64,000 nt of DNA from Flavobacterium sp. YJ01. Lineage in GTDB: Bacteria; Bacteroidota; Bacteroidia; Flavobacteriales; Flavobacteriaceae. The notes under the pieces were generated by a model, which was given only the letters and a program-made list of their open reading frames with translations, ran no database searches and had not been told where the DNA came from. The stretch lies in contig NZ_CP119757.1 in NCBI RefSeq assembly GCF_029320955.1, forward strand, positions 3,658,001-3,722,000. Direction: 5' to 3'. The position numbers and the translations under genes are program-made. Shown here in pieces: positions 18,826 to 25,806 of this stretch (position 1 is the first letter of the stretch; each line of letters opens with the position of its first letter).

Positions 18826-20508
18826 TTGACAACAATAGATAGCATTAATAATTGGTTCATTCAAAACTTTGGTGCAATTACAATAGAACAAGTTAAAAGT
18901 TGGTTCGTTTACAATGAAGACGAAAAACTTTTATTCAATACCGGTTTATTCTTAGGCCTATTTTTGGTTTTCTATTTTGTGTATGGTTTTTTACGCAAAA
19001 CATTTTATTTGAGATTAACATATGTTATTCTCTTTTCGCTATTCTTTTACTATAAATCAAGCGGAATTTATTTTCTGTTATTACTGCTTTCGTCAGTTGT
19101 AGATTATGGTTTGAGCCAGATTATTTATAGAGAAAGCCGTGATAATGTCAAGAAATTATATTTGGTAATCAGTGTTATTTTGAATTTAGCACTTTTGGGT
19201 TATTTCAAATACATGAACTTTCTGATTGTGACTTACAATGATATGTTTCATGGTAATTTTGCACTTCATAATGTTTTTCTTCCCGTTGGAATTTCGTTCT
19301 ATACTTTTCAATCAATGAGTTATATTATTGAGATTTATAGAGAAGAAATCAAACCAACTAAAAATTATATCGAATATTTATTTTTCGTGTCGTTTTTCCC
19401 GCAATTAGTTGCTGGACCAATTGTGCGTGCAAAAGATTTTCTACCACAGATTTATCAAAAATTAAACCTTACTAGACAAGATGTAAACAATGCTTTATTC
19501 TTAATTATTGGAGGTTTAATAAAGAAAACAGTAATCTCAAATTACATTTCGGTAAACTTTGTAGACCGTGTTTTTGATACGCCTTTGAGTTATACTTCAT
19601 TCGAAAATTTAATGGCATCTTACGGATATGCAATTCAGATTTATTGCGATTTCTCTGGATATTCAGATATGGCAATCGGTATTGCACTATTACTTGGATT
19701 TAAATTGCCAGAAAACTTTAGAACGCCATATAAATCTACTTCGATTACCGATTTCTGGAGAAGATGGCACATTTCACTTTCAACTTGGTTGAAAGACTTT
19801 TTATACATTTCTATTGGAGGAAACCGTAGCGGATCTTTCGCAGGATATTTATTCCCAAGTTTATTCTTCTTCGGATTATTGCTTTGGGGAATTTCCAATT
19901 TTAATGAAAGTATAATTCCGCTTATTATTGCCGGAAGCAGTATTTTGGTTTTCTGTTTGTCATTCTTACTTTCAAGCAAAATAAAACAAACCTTAGTAAC
20001 CAACTTCAATTTGTTTACTACAATGCTTTTGGGAGGTTTGTGGCACGGAGCAGGAGCACAGTTTATCGTTTGGGGAGCGCTTCACGGATTAGCTTTGGCT
20101 GTTCACAAAATCTTTATGGAATTCTTTCCTTCTAAAAAAGATAAAAGTCCGAATTTCTTGTGGAGATTTTTCTCGATCGTAATTACATTTCATTTTGTAG
20201 TTTTTTGTTGGATCTTTTTCCGCGCAAGAGATTTCGAAACAGCTTTGCAGGTAATTAATAATATCGGACAATTAACATTCGAACCAGAACTTTGGAAAAC
20301 AATTATTCTAGGTTACAAAAATGTATTCGGATTAATGTTATTCGGTTATGTTTGGCATTTTTTACCAGAATCATTCACAAGCGGTATGAAATCTATTTTT
20401 GATAAAACTCCTATTTTAGTAAAAGCAATAATTTTAGGATTTGTTTACTGGATAGTTTATGCAACAGCGGTAGCTGGTTCGCAGCCATTTATTTATTTCC
20501 AGTTTTAA
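18826..20508 (+). CDS. MBOAT family O-acyltransferase (AlgI-like)
   Basis: A 560-residue polytopic membrane protein. Family signatures are FFPQLVAGPIVRAKDFLPQ, DFWRRWHISLSTWLKDFLYI and the catalytic-His region GGLWHGAGAQFIVWGALHG. Proteins of this kind move acyl (usually acetyl) groups across the inner membrane to extracytoplasmic acceptors, with an SGNH partner finishing the transfer. The TTG start at 18826 comes one base after the stop of the preceding gene. The next in-frame ATG would remove several helices, so I keep TTG. It is the third gene of a tight operon. Confidence 0.88.
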   Translation: MTTIDSINNWFIQNFGAITIEQVKSWFVYNEDEKLLFNTGLFLGLFLVFYFVYGFLRKTFYLRLTYVILFSLFFYYKSSGIYFLLLLLSSVVDYGLSQIIYRESRDNVKKLYLVISVILNLALLGYFKYMNFLIVTYNDMFHGNFALHNVFLPVGISFYTFQSMSYIIEIYREEIKPTKNYIEYLFFVSFFPQLVAGPIVRAKDFLPQIYQKLNLTRQDVNNALFLIIGGLIKKTVISNYISVNFVDRVFDTPLSYTSFENLMASYGYAIQIYCDFSGYSDMAIGIALLLGFKLPENFRTPYKSTSITDFWRRWHISLSTWLKDFLYISIGGNRSGSFAGYLFPSLFFFGLLLWGISNFNESIIPLIIAGSSILVFCLSFLLSSKIKQTLVTNFNLFTTMLLGGLWHGAGAQFIVWGALHGLALAVHKIFMEFFPSKKDKSPNFLWRFFSIVITFHFVVFCWIFFRARDFETALQVINNIGQLTFEPELWKTIILGYKNVFGLMLFGYVWHFLPESFTSGMKSIFDKTPILVKAIILGFVYWIVYATAVAGSQPFIYFQF

Positions 20509-20536
20509 TTCTTGAGGTTCAAAGGAACAAAGTTTC

Positions 20537-20571
20537 AAAGGCGCAGAGGTTTTTCTTCCTGCGCCTTTTTT
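20537..20571 (+). terminator. terminator of the SGNH/MBOAT operon
   Basis: AAAGGCGCAG (20537-20546) pairs with CTGCGCCTTT (20559-20568), followed by a T-run. Confidence 0.85.
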
Positions 20572-20576
20572 GTTTT

Positions 20577-20698
20577 GCCACAGATTAAAAGGATTAAAAA
20601 TGATTTTTTCACACAGATTTTGCAGATTATAGCAGGTTTTATTTAAATAATAATCTGTGTAAATCTGCTTAAATCTTTTTAAATCTGCGTGAAAAAAA
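20577..20698. repeat. word-hairpin repeat, CAGATTAAA family
   Basis: Left part starts GCCACAGATTAAAAGGATTA and continues CACACAGATTTTGCAGATTA. The right part reads AATCTGTGTAAATCTGCTTA and AAATCTTTTTAAATCTGCGT. The arms are complementary in phase with the repeated word [CA]CAGATT. Same family as 45277-45357 and 47358-47431. Confidence 0.7.
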
Positions 20699-20776
20699 AA
20701 CTTTGCGACTCGCGACTTTGCGAGCAAAATTAAATAGCTTGCATTGCGTAAAACTTCGCGTACTTTGCGGTTAAAA
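20699..20776. repeat. word repeat, ACTTTGCG family
   Basis: Reiterates (A)CTTTGCG and its complement (ACTTTGCGACTCGCGACTTT, CGCGTACTTTGCGGTTAA). It directly follows the CAGATT-family element. Related to 44129-44209. Confidence 0.6.
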
Positions 20777-20791
20777 CCATTCAAATAAAAA

Positions 20792-20822
20792 TTGCCTGAA
20801 ATATCTAATTAGATTATCTTTG
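20792..20822 (+). promoter_or_regulatory. ffh promoter
   Basis: TTG (20792-20794), a 20-nt spacer, then TATCTTTG (20815-20822), 22 bp before the ffh ATG. A full match to the Bacteroidota promoter form. Confidence 0.75.
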
Positions 20823-20844
20823 CACTTCAAATAAAGAAAATAGT

Positions 20845-22209
20845 ATGTTTGATAATTTAAGTGATAAGTTAGATAAAGCGTTCCATATATTAAAAGGACA
20901 CGGTAAAATTACAGAAGTAAACGTTGCCGATACCTTAAAAGAAGTTCGTCGTGCCTTACTTGATGCCGACGTTAACTTTAAAATTGCTAAAGATTTTACC
21001 GCTAGAGTAAAAGACAAAGCAATTGGTCAGGACGTATTGACAACCTTACAGCCAGGACAATTATTAGTTAAACTGGTAAAAGATGAGTTGACAGAATTAA
21101 TGGGTGGGGATGTTGCTGGTGTAAACTTATCAGGAAATCCAACTGTTATTTTGATGTCGGGGCTTCAAGGTTCTGGTAAAACGACTTTCTCAGGAAAATT
21201 AGCTAATTTCTTAAAAACAAAGAAAAATAAAAAACCACTTCTTGTAGCGTGTGATATCTACCGTCCTGCGGCGATCAATCAGTTGCATGTTGTGGGAGAT
21301 CAAATAGGCGTTGAGGTTTACTCAGAACCAGAAAATAAAAATCCTGTAGAAATTGCTCAAAACGCAATCAAACACGCCAAAGCAAATGGATTCAATGTTG
21401 TTATCGTCGATACAGCAGGACGTTTGGCAGTAGATCAGGAAATGATGGACGAAATTGCTCGTGTACACAAAGCAATTCAACCACAAGAAACATTGTTCGT
21501 TGTCGACTCTATGACAGGACAAGACGCTGTAAATACTGCAAAAGCATTCAACGATATCTTAAACTTTGATGGAGTTATCTTAACGAAATTAGATGGTGAT
21601 ACTCGTGGTGGAGCGGCACTTTCAATCAAATCGATTGTAAACAAACCAATCAAATTTGTTGGTACTGGAGAAAAAATGGAAGCAATTGACGTTTTCTATC
21701 CAGAACGTATGGCTGAGCGTATCTTAGGGATGGGAGACGTTGTGTCTCTTGTTGAAAGAGCTCAAGAACAATTTGATGAAGAAGAAGCAAGAAAACTTCA
21801 AAAGAAAATTGCTAAAAACGAATTTGGTTTTGACGATTTCTTGACGCAAATTCAGCAAGTAAAGAAAATGGGTAATATGAAAGACTTGGTTGGAATGATA
21901 CCAGGAGCTTCAAAAGCCATGAAAGATGTTGAAATCGAAGACGACGCTTTCAAACATATCGAAGCAATCATTTATTCGATGACTCCAGCCGAAAGAAGCA
22001 AACCAGCTTTAATCGACGTAAAAAGAAAAGCCAGAATTGCAAAAGGTTCGGGAACTAAAGTCGAGCAAGTAAATCAGCTGATGAAACAGTTTGACCAAAT
22101 GAGCAAGATGATGAAGATGATGCAAGGCCCAGGCGGAAAAAATCTAATGAAAATGATGGGAGGCATGAAAGGGATGCCGGGTGGTATGCCAGGAGGAATG
22201 CCAAAATAA
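20845..22209 (+). CDS. ffh: signal recognition particle protein Ffh
   Basis: A 454-residue GTPase that binds signal sequences and the SRP RNA and targets ribosomes to FtsY and SecYEG. In order: an N domain (LSDKLDKAFHILKGHG), a G domain with P-loop GLQGSGKTT (about 107-115), DTAGRLAVD, TKLDGDTRGGA, and a methionine-rich M domain with the long tail MSKMMKMMQGPGGKN and MPGGMPGGMPK. Full length. It has its own promoter and is followed by a hairpin repeat that may terminate it. Confidence 0.97.
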   Translation: MFDNLSDKLDKAFHILKGHGKITEVNVADTLKEVRRALLDADVNFKIAKDFTARVKDKAIGQDVLTTLQPGQLLVKLVKDELTELMGGDVAGVNLSGNPTVILMSGLQGSGKTTFSGKLANFLKTKKNKKPLLVACDIYRPAAINQLHVVGDQIGVEVYSEPENKNPVEIAQNAIKHAKANGFNVVIVDTAGRLAVDQEMMDEIARVHKAIQPQETLFVVDSMTGQDAVNTAKAFNDILNFDGVILTKLDGDTRGGAALSIKSIVNKPIKFVGTGEKMEAIDVFYPERMAERILGMGDVVSLVERAQEQFDEEEARKLQKKIAKNEFGFDDFLTQIQQVKKMGNMKDLVGMIPGASKAMKDVEIEDDAFKHIEAIIYSMTPAERSKPALIDVKRKARIAKGSGTKVEQVNQLMKQFDQMSKMMKMMQGPGGKNLMKMMGGMKGMPGGMPGGMPK

Positions 22210-22216
22210 TAAAATT

Positions 22217-22320
22217 AAAAGTTTCAAGTTTAAGGTTTCAAGTTAAGAAGCCAAAACTTGAAACTTTTTTAATATAACTAAGATGAGTTTCGTTTTAACT
22301 TGAAACTTTAAACCTGAAAC
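22217..22320. repeat. word-hairpin repeat, TTTCAAG family
   Basis: Left arm 22221-22246 (GTTTCAAGTTTAAGGTTTCA...) pairs with right arm 22295-22320 (TTAACTTGAAACTTTAAACC...) at 24 of 26 positions. A shorter nested hairpin (22217-22231 with 22254-22268) ends in a T-run and could terminate ffh. Same family as 31509-31578 and 54612-54689. Confidence 0.75.
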
Positions 22321-22339
22321 AAAAAACAACGAAAAACAA

Positions 22340-23227
22340 ATGCAACTACTAGACGGTAAAAAAACATCTAACGACATTAAAAACGAAATTGCAGTCGAAG
22401 TTCAATCTATAAAAGCAGCAGGAGGAAAAGTACCTCATTTAGCAGCGGTTTTAGTAGGTAACAATGGAGCAAGTTTAACTTACGTAGGAAGTAAAGTAAA
22501 ATCATGTCAGGAAATCGGATTTGATTCAACTTTAGTAAGTCTGCCGGAAACGATTACCGAAGACGAACTGCTTGCTAAAATAAAAGAATTAAACGAAGAT
22601 GATAATCTTGATGGATATATTGTACAGTTGCCTTTGCCAAAACATATCGATGAACAAAAAATCTTATTAGCAATCGATCCAGACAAAGATGTTGACGGAT
22701 TTCACCCAACAAACTTTGGAAGAATGGCTTTGGAGATGGAAAGTTTTATTCCAGCAACACCATTCGGAATTATGGAATTGTTAGAGCGTTATAAAGTAGA
22801 AACTGCAGGAAAACATACAGTTGTAATTGGAAGAAGTCATATCGTAGGGCGTCCAATGAGTATCTTAATGAGCCGTAAAGGAAATCCAGGAGATTCGACT
22901 GTTACATTAACTCATAGTAGAACTAAAGATTTAGCAGAATTCACTAAAAATGCAGATATCATTATTACAGCTTTAGGAGTTCCAGAATTCTTAAAAGCCG
23001 ATATGGTAAAAGAAGGAGTAACCGTTATCGATGTTGGAATTACGCGTGTAGAAGATGCTTCAAACGCAAAAGGATACGTAATCAAAGGTGATGTTGATTT
23101 TGACGGCGTAAGCAAAAAAGCAGCATTCATTACGCCAGTTCCAGGTGGAGTAGGGCCAATGACAATTGCAATGTTATTAAAAAATACACTTTTAGCAAGA
23201 AAAATGAGAAGCGCAAGAAATAAATAA
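22340..23227 (+). CDS. folD: bifunctional methylenetetrahydrofolate dehydrogenase / cyclohydrolase
   Basis: A 295-residue cytoplasmic enzyme that interconverts 5,10-methylene-, 5,10-methenyl- and 10-formyl-tetrahydrofolate. Visible signatures are [14 protein letters not shown] with the catalytic Lys, [12 protein letters not shown], the cofactor site [12 protein letters not shown], and [15 protein letters not shown]. Typical length. It starts at ATG 22340 just after the hairpin repeat and is followed by a strong terminator. Conserved throughout; nothing unusual. Confidence 0.97.
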   Translation: MQLLDGKKTSNDIKNEIAVEVQSIKAAGGKVPHLAAVLVGNNGASLTYVGSKVKSCQEIGFDSTLVSLPETITEDELLAKIKELNEDDNLDGYIVQLPLPKHIDEQKILLAIDPDKDVDGFHPTNFGRMALEMESFIPATPFGIMELLERYKVETAGKHTVVIGRSHIVGRPMSILMSRKGNPGDSTVTLTHSRTKDLAEFTKNADIIITALGVPEFLKADMVKEGVTVIDVGITRVEDASNAKGYVIKGDVDFDGVSKKAAFITPVPGGVGPMTIAMLLKNTLLARKMRSARNK

Positions 23228-23249
23228 AATTGCATCAAAATATATTTAT

Positions 23250-23280
23250 AAAGCCTGTTCGATTGAGCAGGCTTTTTTAT
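23250..23280 (+). terminator. folD terminator
   Basis: AAAGCCTGTTC (23250-23260) pairs with GAGCAGGCTTT (23265-23275) with one G-T pair, followed by a T-run. Confidence 0.88.
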
Positions 23281-23285
23281 TTTTT

Positions 23286-23434
23286 AACGCATAGAAGCAT
23301 AGAATTTAATTCTTAAAAAAGAATACAAAAAGAGAAACAAATTTCTTCCACATGGTAATTTTGCTTCTAGCTATGTTTGTTTCAATAAGTGAAACGCCTT
23401 TTCTACACATAGAATATCTATGTTTCTATGTGTT
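23286..23434. repeat. word-hairpin repeat, GCATAGAA family
   Basis: AACGCATAGAAGCATAG (23286-23302) is nearly the reverse complement of CTATGTTTCTATGTGTT (23418-23434), with 15 of 17 matching. The word CATAGAA recurs in both arms. The arms are 115 bp apart, so the loop is long. Confidence 0.65.
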
Positions 23435-23493
23435 TAAAAACCATTTTAATATATTATTAATAGTTTAAACTTTCGGTTCTTAAAAATAAAGGA

Positions 23494-23501
23494 TACTTTT
23501 G
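23494..23501 (+). promoter_or_regulatory. promoter -7 box of the corA transcript
   Basis: TACTTTTG, a full TAnnTTTG match, 26 bp before the short leader ORF and 110 bp before corA. The corA message would therefore carry a leader of about 100 nt. Confidence 0.65.
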
Positions 23502-23526
23502 CACCACTTAAAAAACACTTCTCCAA

Positions 23527-23562
23527 ATGGACGATTATTATTATTCGTTAGTATTAAATTAA
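23527..23562 (+). CDS. putative leader peptide MDDYYYSLVLN upstream of corA
   Basis: An 11-codon ORF with ATG about 20 nt after the expected start of transcription. It includes three consecutive TAT (Tyr) codons and ends at TAA, one base before a hairpin: GCAGC (23563-23567), the perfect palindrome TTTTGAAATTTCAAAA (23568-23583) and GCTGC (23585-23589). The layout is that of a cis-acting leader peptide that senses translation. No aromatic amino acid gene follows, only corA. No protein evidence; this is inference from arrangement. Confidence 0.4.
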   Translation: MDDYYYSLVLN

Positions 23563-23610
23563 GCAGCTTTTGAAATTTCAAAATGCTGCGTTAAAAACCT
23601 GTATTTTGAA

Positions 23611-24537
23611 ATGAAAGCCTTTTACACAAACAACAACGGATTGGTAGAAATCCAAAAATGGACTTCAAATTGCTGGATTCATATCGAATCTCCAACAGAA
23701 TCAGATAAAAATTACTTACTAGAAGAACTTCAACTTCCCGAAGCCTTTTATAATGATATCGAAGATATCGACGAAAGACCTCGTATCGAAATAGAAGATG
23801 GCTGGACACTTATCATTATGCGTATTCCAGTTAAAAGTGGCGATATCAAAATTCCTTTTCATACCGTTCCTCTCGGAATCATTTTTAAAGATGATATCTG
23901 TGTTACAATTAGTTTTTATAAAACAGAAATAATCAAAGATTTTGTGTCTTATTCACAACGTAAAAACATCGAAATCGAAGATAATTTCAATTTAGTTCTA
24001 CGATTGCTTTTGTCTTCAAGCGTTTGGTATTTAAAATACCTGAAACAAATCAATCACAAAATAAAACTTGCCGAAGATAACTTAGAGAAATCTATCAAAA
24101 ATGAAGAATTACAAGCCTTGCTTCAAATCGAAAAATGCTTCGTATTCTTCATTACTTCATTAAAAGCAAATGACGTTTTATTTCAAAGAATTAAAAATCT
24201 AAAAGCGCACAAAGCCAATTACGATCCAGAACTATTAGAAGATGTCGAAATCGAATTAAATCAGGCGCAAGACACAGCCAATATTTACAACAACATCTTA
24301 ACCGGAATGATGGATGCCTACGCTTCTGTAATTTCAAACAATATGAATACAATCATGAAACAGATGACTTCCATTTCAATCATCTTAATGATTCCAACCT
24401 TAATCGCAAGTTTGTACGGAATGAACGTGCCGAACGGACTAGAAGAAAGCAAATACGGAATCTGGATTCTGCTTTTAGTTTCCATTATTCTCTCTTCGTT
24501 TGGAGTTTTTCTATTCAAAAGAAGAAGATGGTTCTAA
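23611..24537 (+). CDS. corA: CorA family divalent metal ion transporter
   Basis: A 308-residue inner-membrane channel for Mg2+ or other divalent ions. It has a large acidic N-terminal cytoplasmic domain (LEELQLPEAFYNDIEDIDER), a long stalk helix, and two C-terminal helices. The first of these ends in the signature YGMNVPNG, and the chain closes with a basic tail (KRRRWF). Length is normal for the family. The gene is preceded by a short leader ORF and hairpin, which may control its expression. Which metal it carries cannot be read from sequence. Confidence 0.92.
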   Translation: MKAFYTNNNGLVEIQKWTSNCWIHIESPTESDKNYLLEELQLPEAFYNDIEDIDERPRIEIEDGWTLIIMRIPVKSGDIKIPFHTVPLGIIFKDDICVTISFYKTEIIKDFVSYSQRKNIEIEDNFNLVLRLLLSSSVWYLKYLKQINHKIKLAEDNLEKSIKNEELQALLQIEKCFVFFITSLKANDVLFQRIKNLKAHKANYDPELLEDVEIELNQAQDTANIYNNILTGMMDAYASVISNNMNTIMKQMTSISIILMIPTLIASLYGMNVPNGLEESKYGIWILLLVSIILSSFGVFLFKRRRWF

Positions 24538-24556
24538 TTTAAAATTTTACAATTAT

Positions 24557-24590
24557 AAAAGCCTGTTCGTTAAGAATAGGCTTTTTATTT
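24557..24590 (+). terminator. corA terminator
   Basis: AAAAGCCTGTTC (24557-24568) pairs with GAATAGGCTTTT (24574-24585), followed by a T-rich run. The 5' arm is the same as that of the folD terminator. Confidence 0.85.
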
Positions 24591-24602
24591 TTTATATACT
24601 TT

Positions 24603-24718
24603 GGGCGTGACCATTTTTACGAAAAGGCGCACCAATTGTTGTGCGTATGTGCGCCTTTTCGTAAAAATGGTCGGGCTATCCGCTCCGCCGCGGCGGATTG
24701 CTCCTATCCCTCACGCAA
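24603..24718. repeat. GC-rich hairpin element, MITE-like
   Basis: A perfect 24-bp inverted repeat, 24609-24632 against 24649-24672 (GACCATTTTTACGAAAAGGC... and its complement), with a 16-nt loop. A tail CGGGCTATCCGCTCC, a 12-bp palindrome CCGCCGCGGCGG and CTATCCCTCACGC follow. The ends GGGCGTGA and TCACGC are inverted, so the unit has terminal inverted repeats. Its base composition is unlike the surroundings. No ORF. Confidence 0.7.
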
Positions 24719-24728
24719 CTTTACAGAG

Positions 24729-24761
24729 AGACCTAATAGGTTTTTAAAACCTGTTAGGTCT
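24729..24761. terminator. perfect-arm hairpin, ACCTAAYAGGT type
   Basis: AGACCTAATAGGTTTT (24729-24744) pairs with AAAACCTGTTAGGTCT (24746-24761) with one G-T pair. It is followed by TATTTAAA rather than a clean T-run. It could act as a terminator or be another dispersed hairpin. Confidence 0.55.
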
Positions 24762-24788
24762 TATTTAAATAAAAAAGTGATTTTTTTA

Positions 24789-24818
24789 TTTGCCAATTCA
24801 AAATAAATAATAACTTTG
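24789..24818 (+). promoter_or_regulatory. promoter of the membrane protein/regulator operon
   Basis: TTTG (24789-24792), an 18-nt spacer, then TAACTTTG (24811-24818). The -7 box overlaps the operator-like palindrome, so a bound protein would block it. Confidence 0.65.
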
Positions 24819-24837
24819 TATTGCAAAGTACTTTAAT
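24813..24837 (+). promoter_or_regulatory. operator-like palindrome, copy 1
   Basis: ACTTTG-TATTG-CAAAGT (24813-24829), continuing as ACTTTAAT. The junction AAAGTACTTT is itself a palindrome. The same layout recurs at 25772-25795 before the DUF4153 gene. The small winged-helix protein encoded between them is the obvious candidate ligand. Confidence 0.6.
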
Positions 24838-24838
24838 T

Positions 24839-25453
24839 ATGAATCAAAAGCACCAAGAAGATTTAGCACATATTCGTTCCATGATGGAGCGTTCTTCAAG
24901 ATTTATATCATTAAGCGGACTTTCGGGAGTCTTCGCTGGACTTTCAGCTTTAATTGGTGGAATCTATGTTTATCAATTATTCAAAGCAAATGGAATGGAT
25001 TATTTGAGCGATGAGCATAAGCTTTACTCAACAAATCTTGTTTCAGAATTAATTTGGATTGGTGTTATAATTCTAATTTGTGCATTTGTATTTGGAACTT
25101 TTTTTACGGTTAGAAAAAGCCGAAAATACAATCTCCCAATTTGGACTTCTGCTACGAAGAAAATGTTGTTCAATTTGGCTGTGCCACTTGTAGTTGGAGG
25201 AATATTTTGTTTAGCTTTAATGTATCATGGATATTTTGGTTTAGTTGCTCCAGCAACTTTAATATTTTACGGATTAGCAGTTATAAATGCTGAAAAATAT
25301 ACTTTTTCTGATATAAAATATTTAGGCTTTTCTGAACTAATTTTAGGATGTATTTCACTTTTTTATATTGGATATGGATTATTATTTTGGATCTTAGGAT
25401 TTGGAATTCTGCATATCGTATACGGATTAGTGATGTTCAAAAAATACAAATAA
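24839..25453 (+). CDS. membrane protein of unknown function, regulator-linked
   Basis: A 204-residue protein with an N-terminal helix (QEDLAHIRSMMERSSRFISL) and about five or six transmembrane segments (LSGVFAGLSALIGGIYVYQL, LIWIGVIILICAFVFGTFF, MLFNLAVPLVVGGIFCLALM, LILGCISLFYIGYGLLFWIL). I choose ATG 24839; an in-frame TTG at 24821 lies inside the operator palindrome. It is followed 4 bp later by a winged-helix regulator, a pairing seen often in Bacteroidota. Function unknown. Confidence 0.65.
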   Translation: MNQKHQEDLAHIRSMMERSSRFISLSGLSGVFAGLSALIGGIYVYQLFKANGMDYLSDEHKLYSTNLVSELIWIGVIILICAFVFGTFFTVRKSRKYNLPIWTSATKKMLFNLAVPLVVGGIFCLALMYHGYFGLVAPATLIFYGLAVINAEKYTFSDIKYLGFSELILGCISLFYIGYGLLFWILGFGILHIVYGLVMFKKYK

Positions 25454-25457
25454 CCCA

Positions 25458-25748
25458 ATGGGAATTATTGACAAACTAAATAAAGATTTTGAAAGCCGTG
25501 TCAGATTGGGTATTATGTCCGTTCTGATGGTTAACGACTGGGTAGATTTTACCGAGATGAAAACACTTTTAAATATCACCGACGGTAATTTAGCGAGTCA
25601 TTCCTCTGCTCTTGAGAAATCGGAGTATATCGAGATTAAGAAAGAATTTGTTGGCAAAAAGCCAAAAACATCTTATCAGGTAACACCGCTTGGCCGCGCG
25701 GCGTTCAAAGAGCACCTTTCTTATCTTGAAAAATTAATGAAATCGTAA
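25458..25748 (+). CDS. winged-helix transcriptional regulator (HTH_27 type)
   Basis: A 96-residue single-domain DNA-binding protein: LNKDFESRVRLGIMSVLMVN, then the helix-turn-helix MKTLLNITDGNLASHSSALE and a wing (KKPKTSYQVTPLGRAAFKEH). This is the PF13601-like winged helix, related to PadR/MarR repressors. It has no sensor domain. It is cotranscribed with the upstream membrane protein, and an operator-like palindrome stands before both flanking membrane genes, so autoregulated repression of the cluster is likely. Confidence 0.85.
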   Translation: MGIIDKLNKDFESRVRLGIMSVLMVNDWVDFTEMKTLLNITDGNLASHSSALEKSEYIEIKKEFVGKKPKTSYQVTPLGRAAFKEHLSYLEKLMKS

Positions 25749-25771
25749 GAACTAAATTTTTTTATCTAAAC

Positions 25772-25795
25772 ACTTTGAAACACAAAGTACTTTAA
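25772..25795 (+). promoter_or_regulatory. operator-like palindrome, copy 2
   Basis: ACTTTG-AAACA-CAAAGT (25772-25788), continuing as ACTTTAAA. The spacing matches copy 1. It lies 12-35 bp before the DUF4153 start. Confidence 0.6.
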
Positions 25796-25806
25796 AGTTA
25801 AAAACA

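Noticed and set aside
23228..23610. M-box or other Mg riboswitch upstream of corA
   Set aside because: The leader is short, and I see only one local hairpin after a mini-ORF, not the multi-helix M-box layout.
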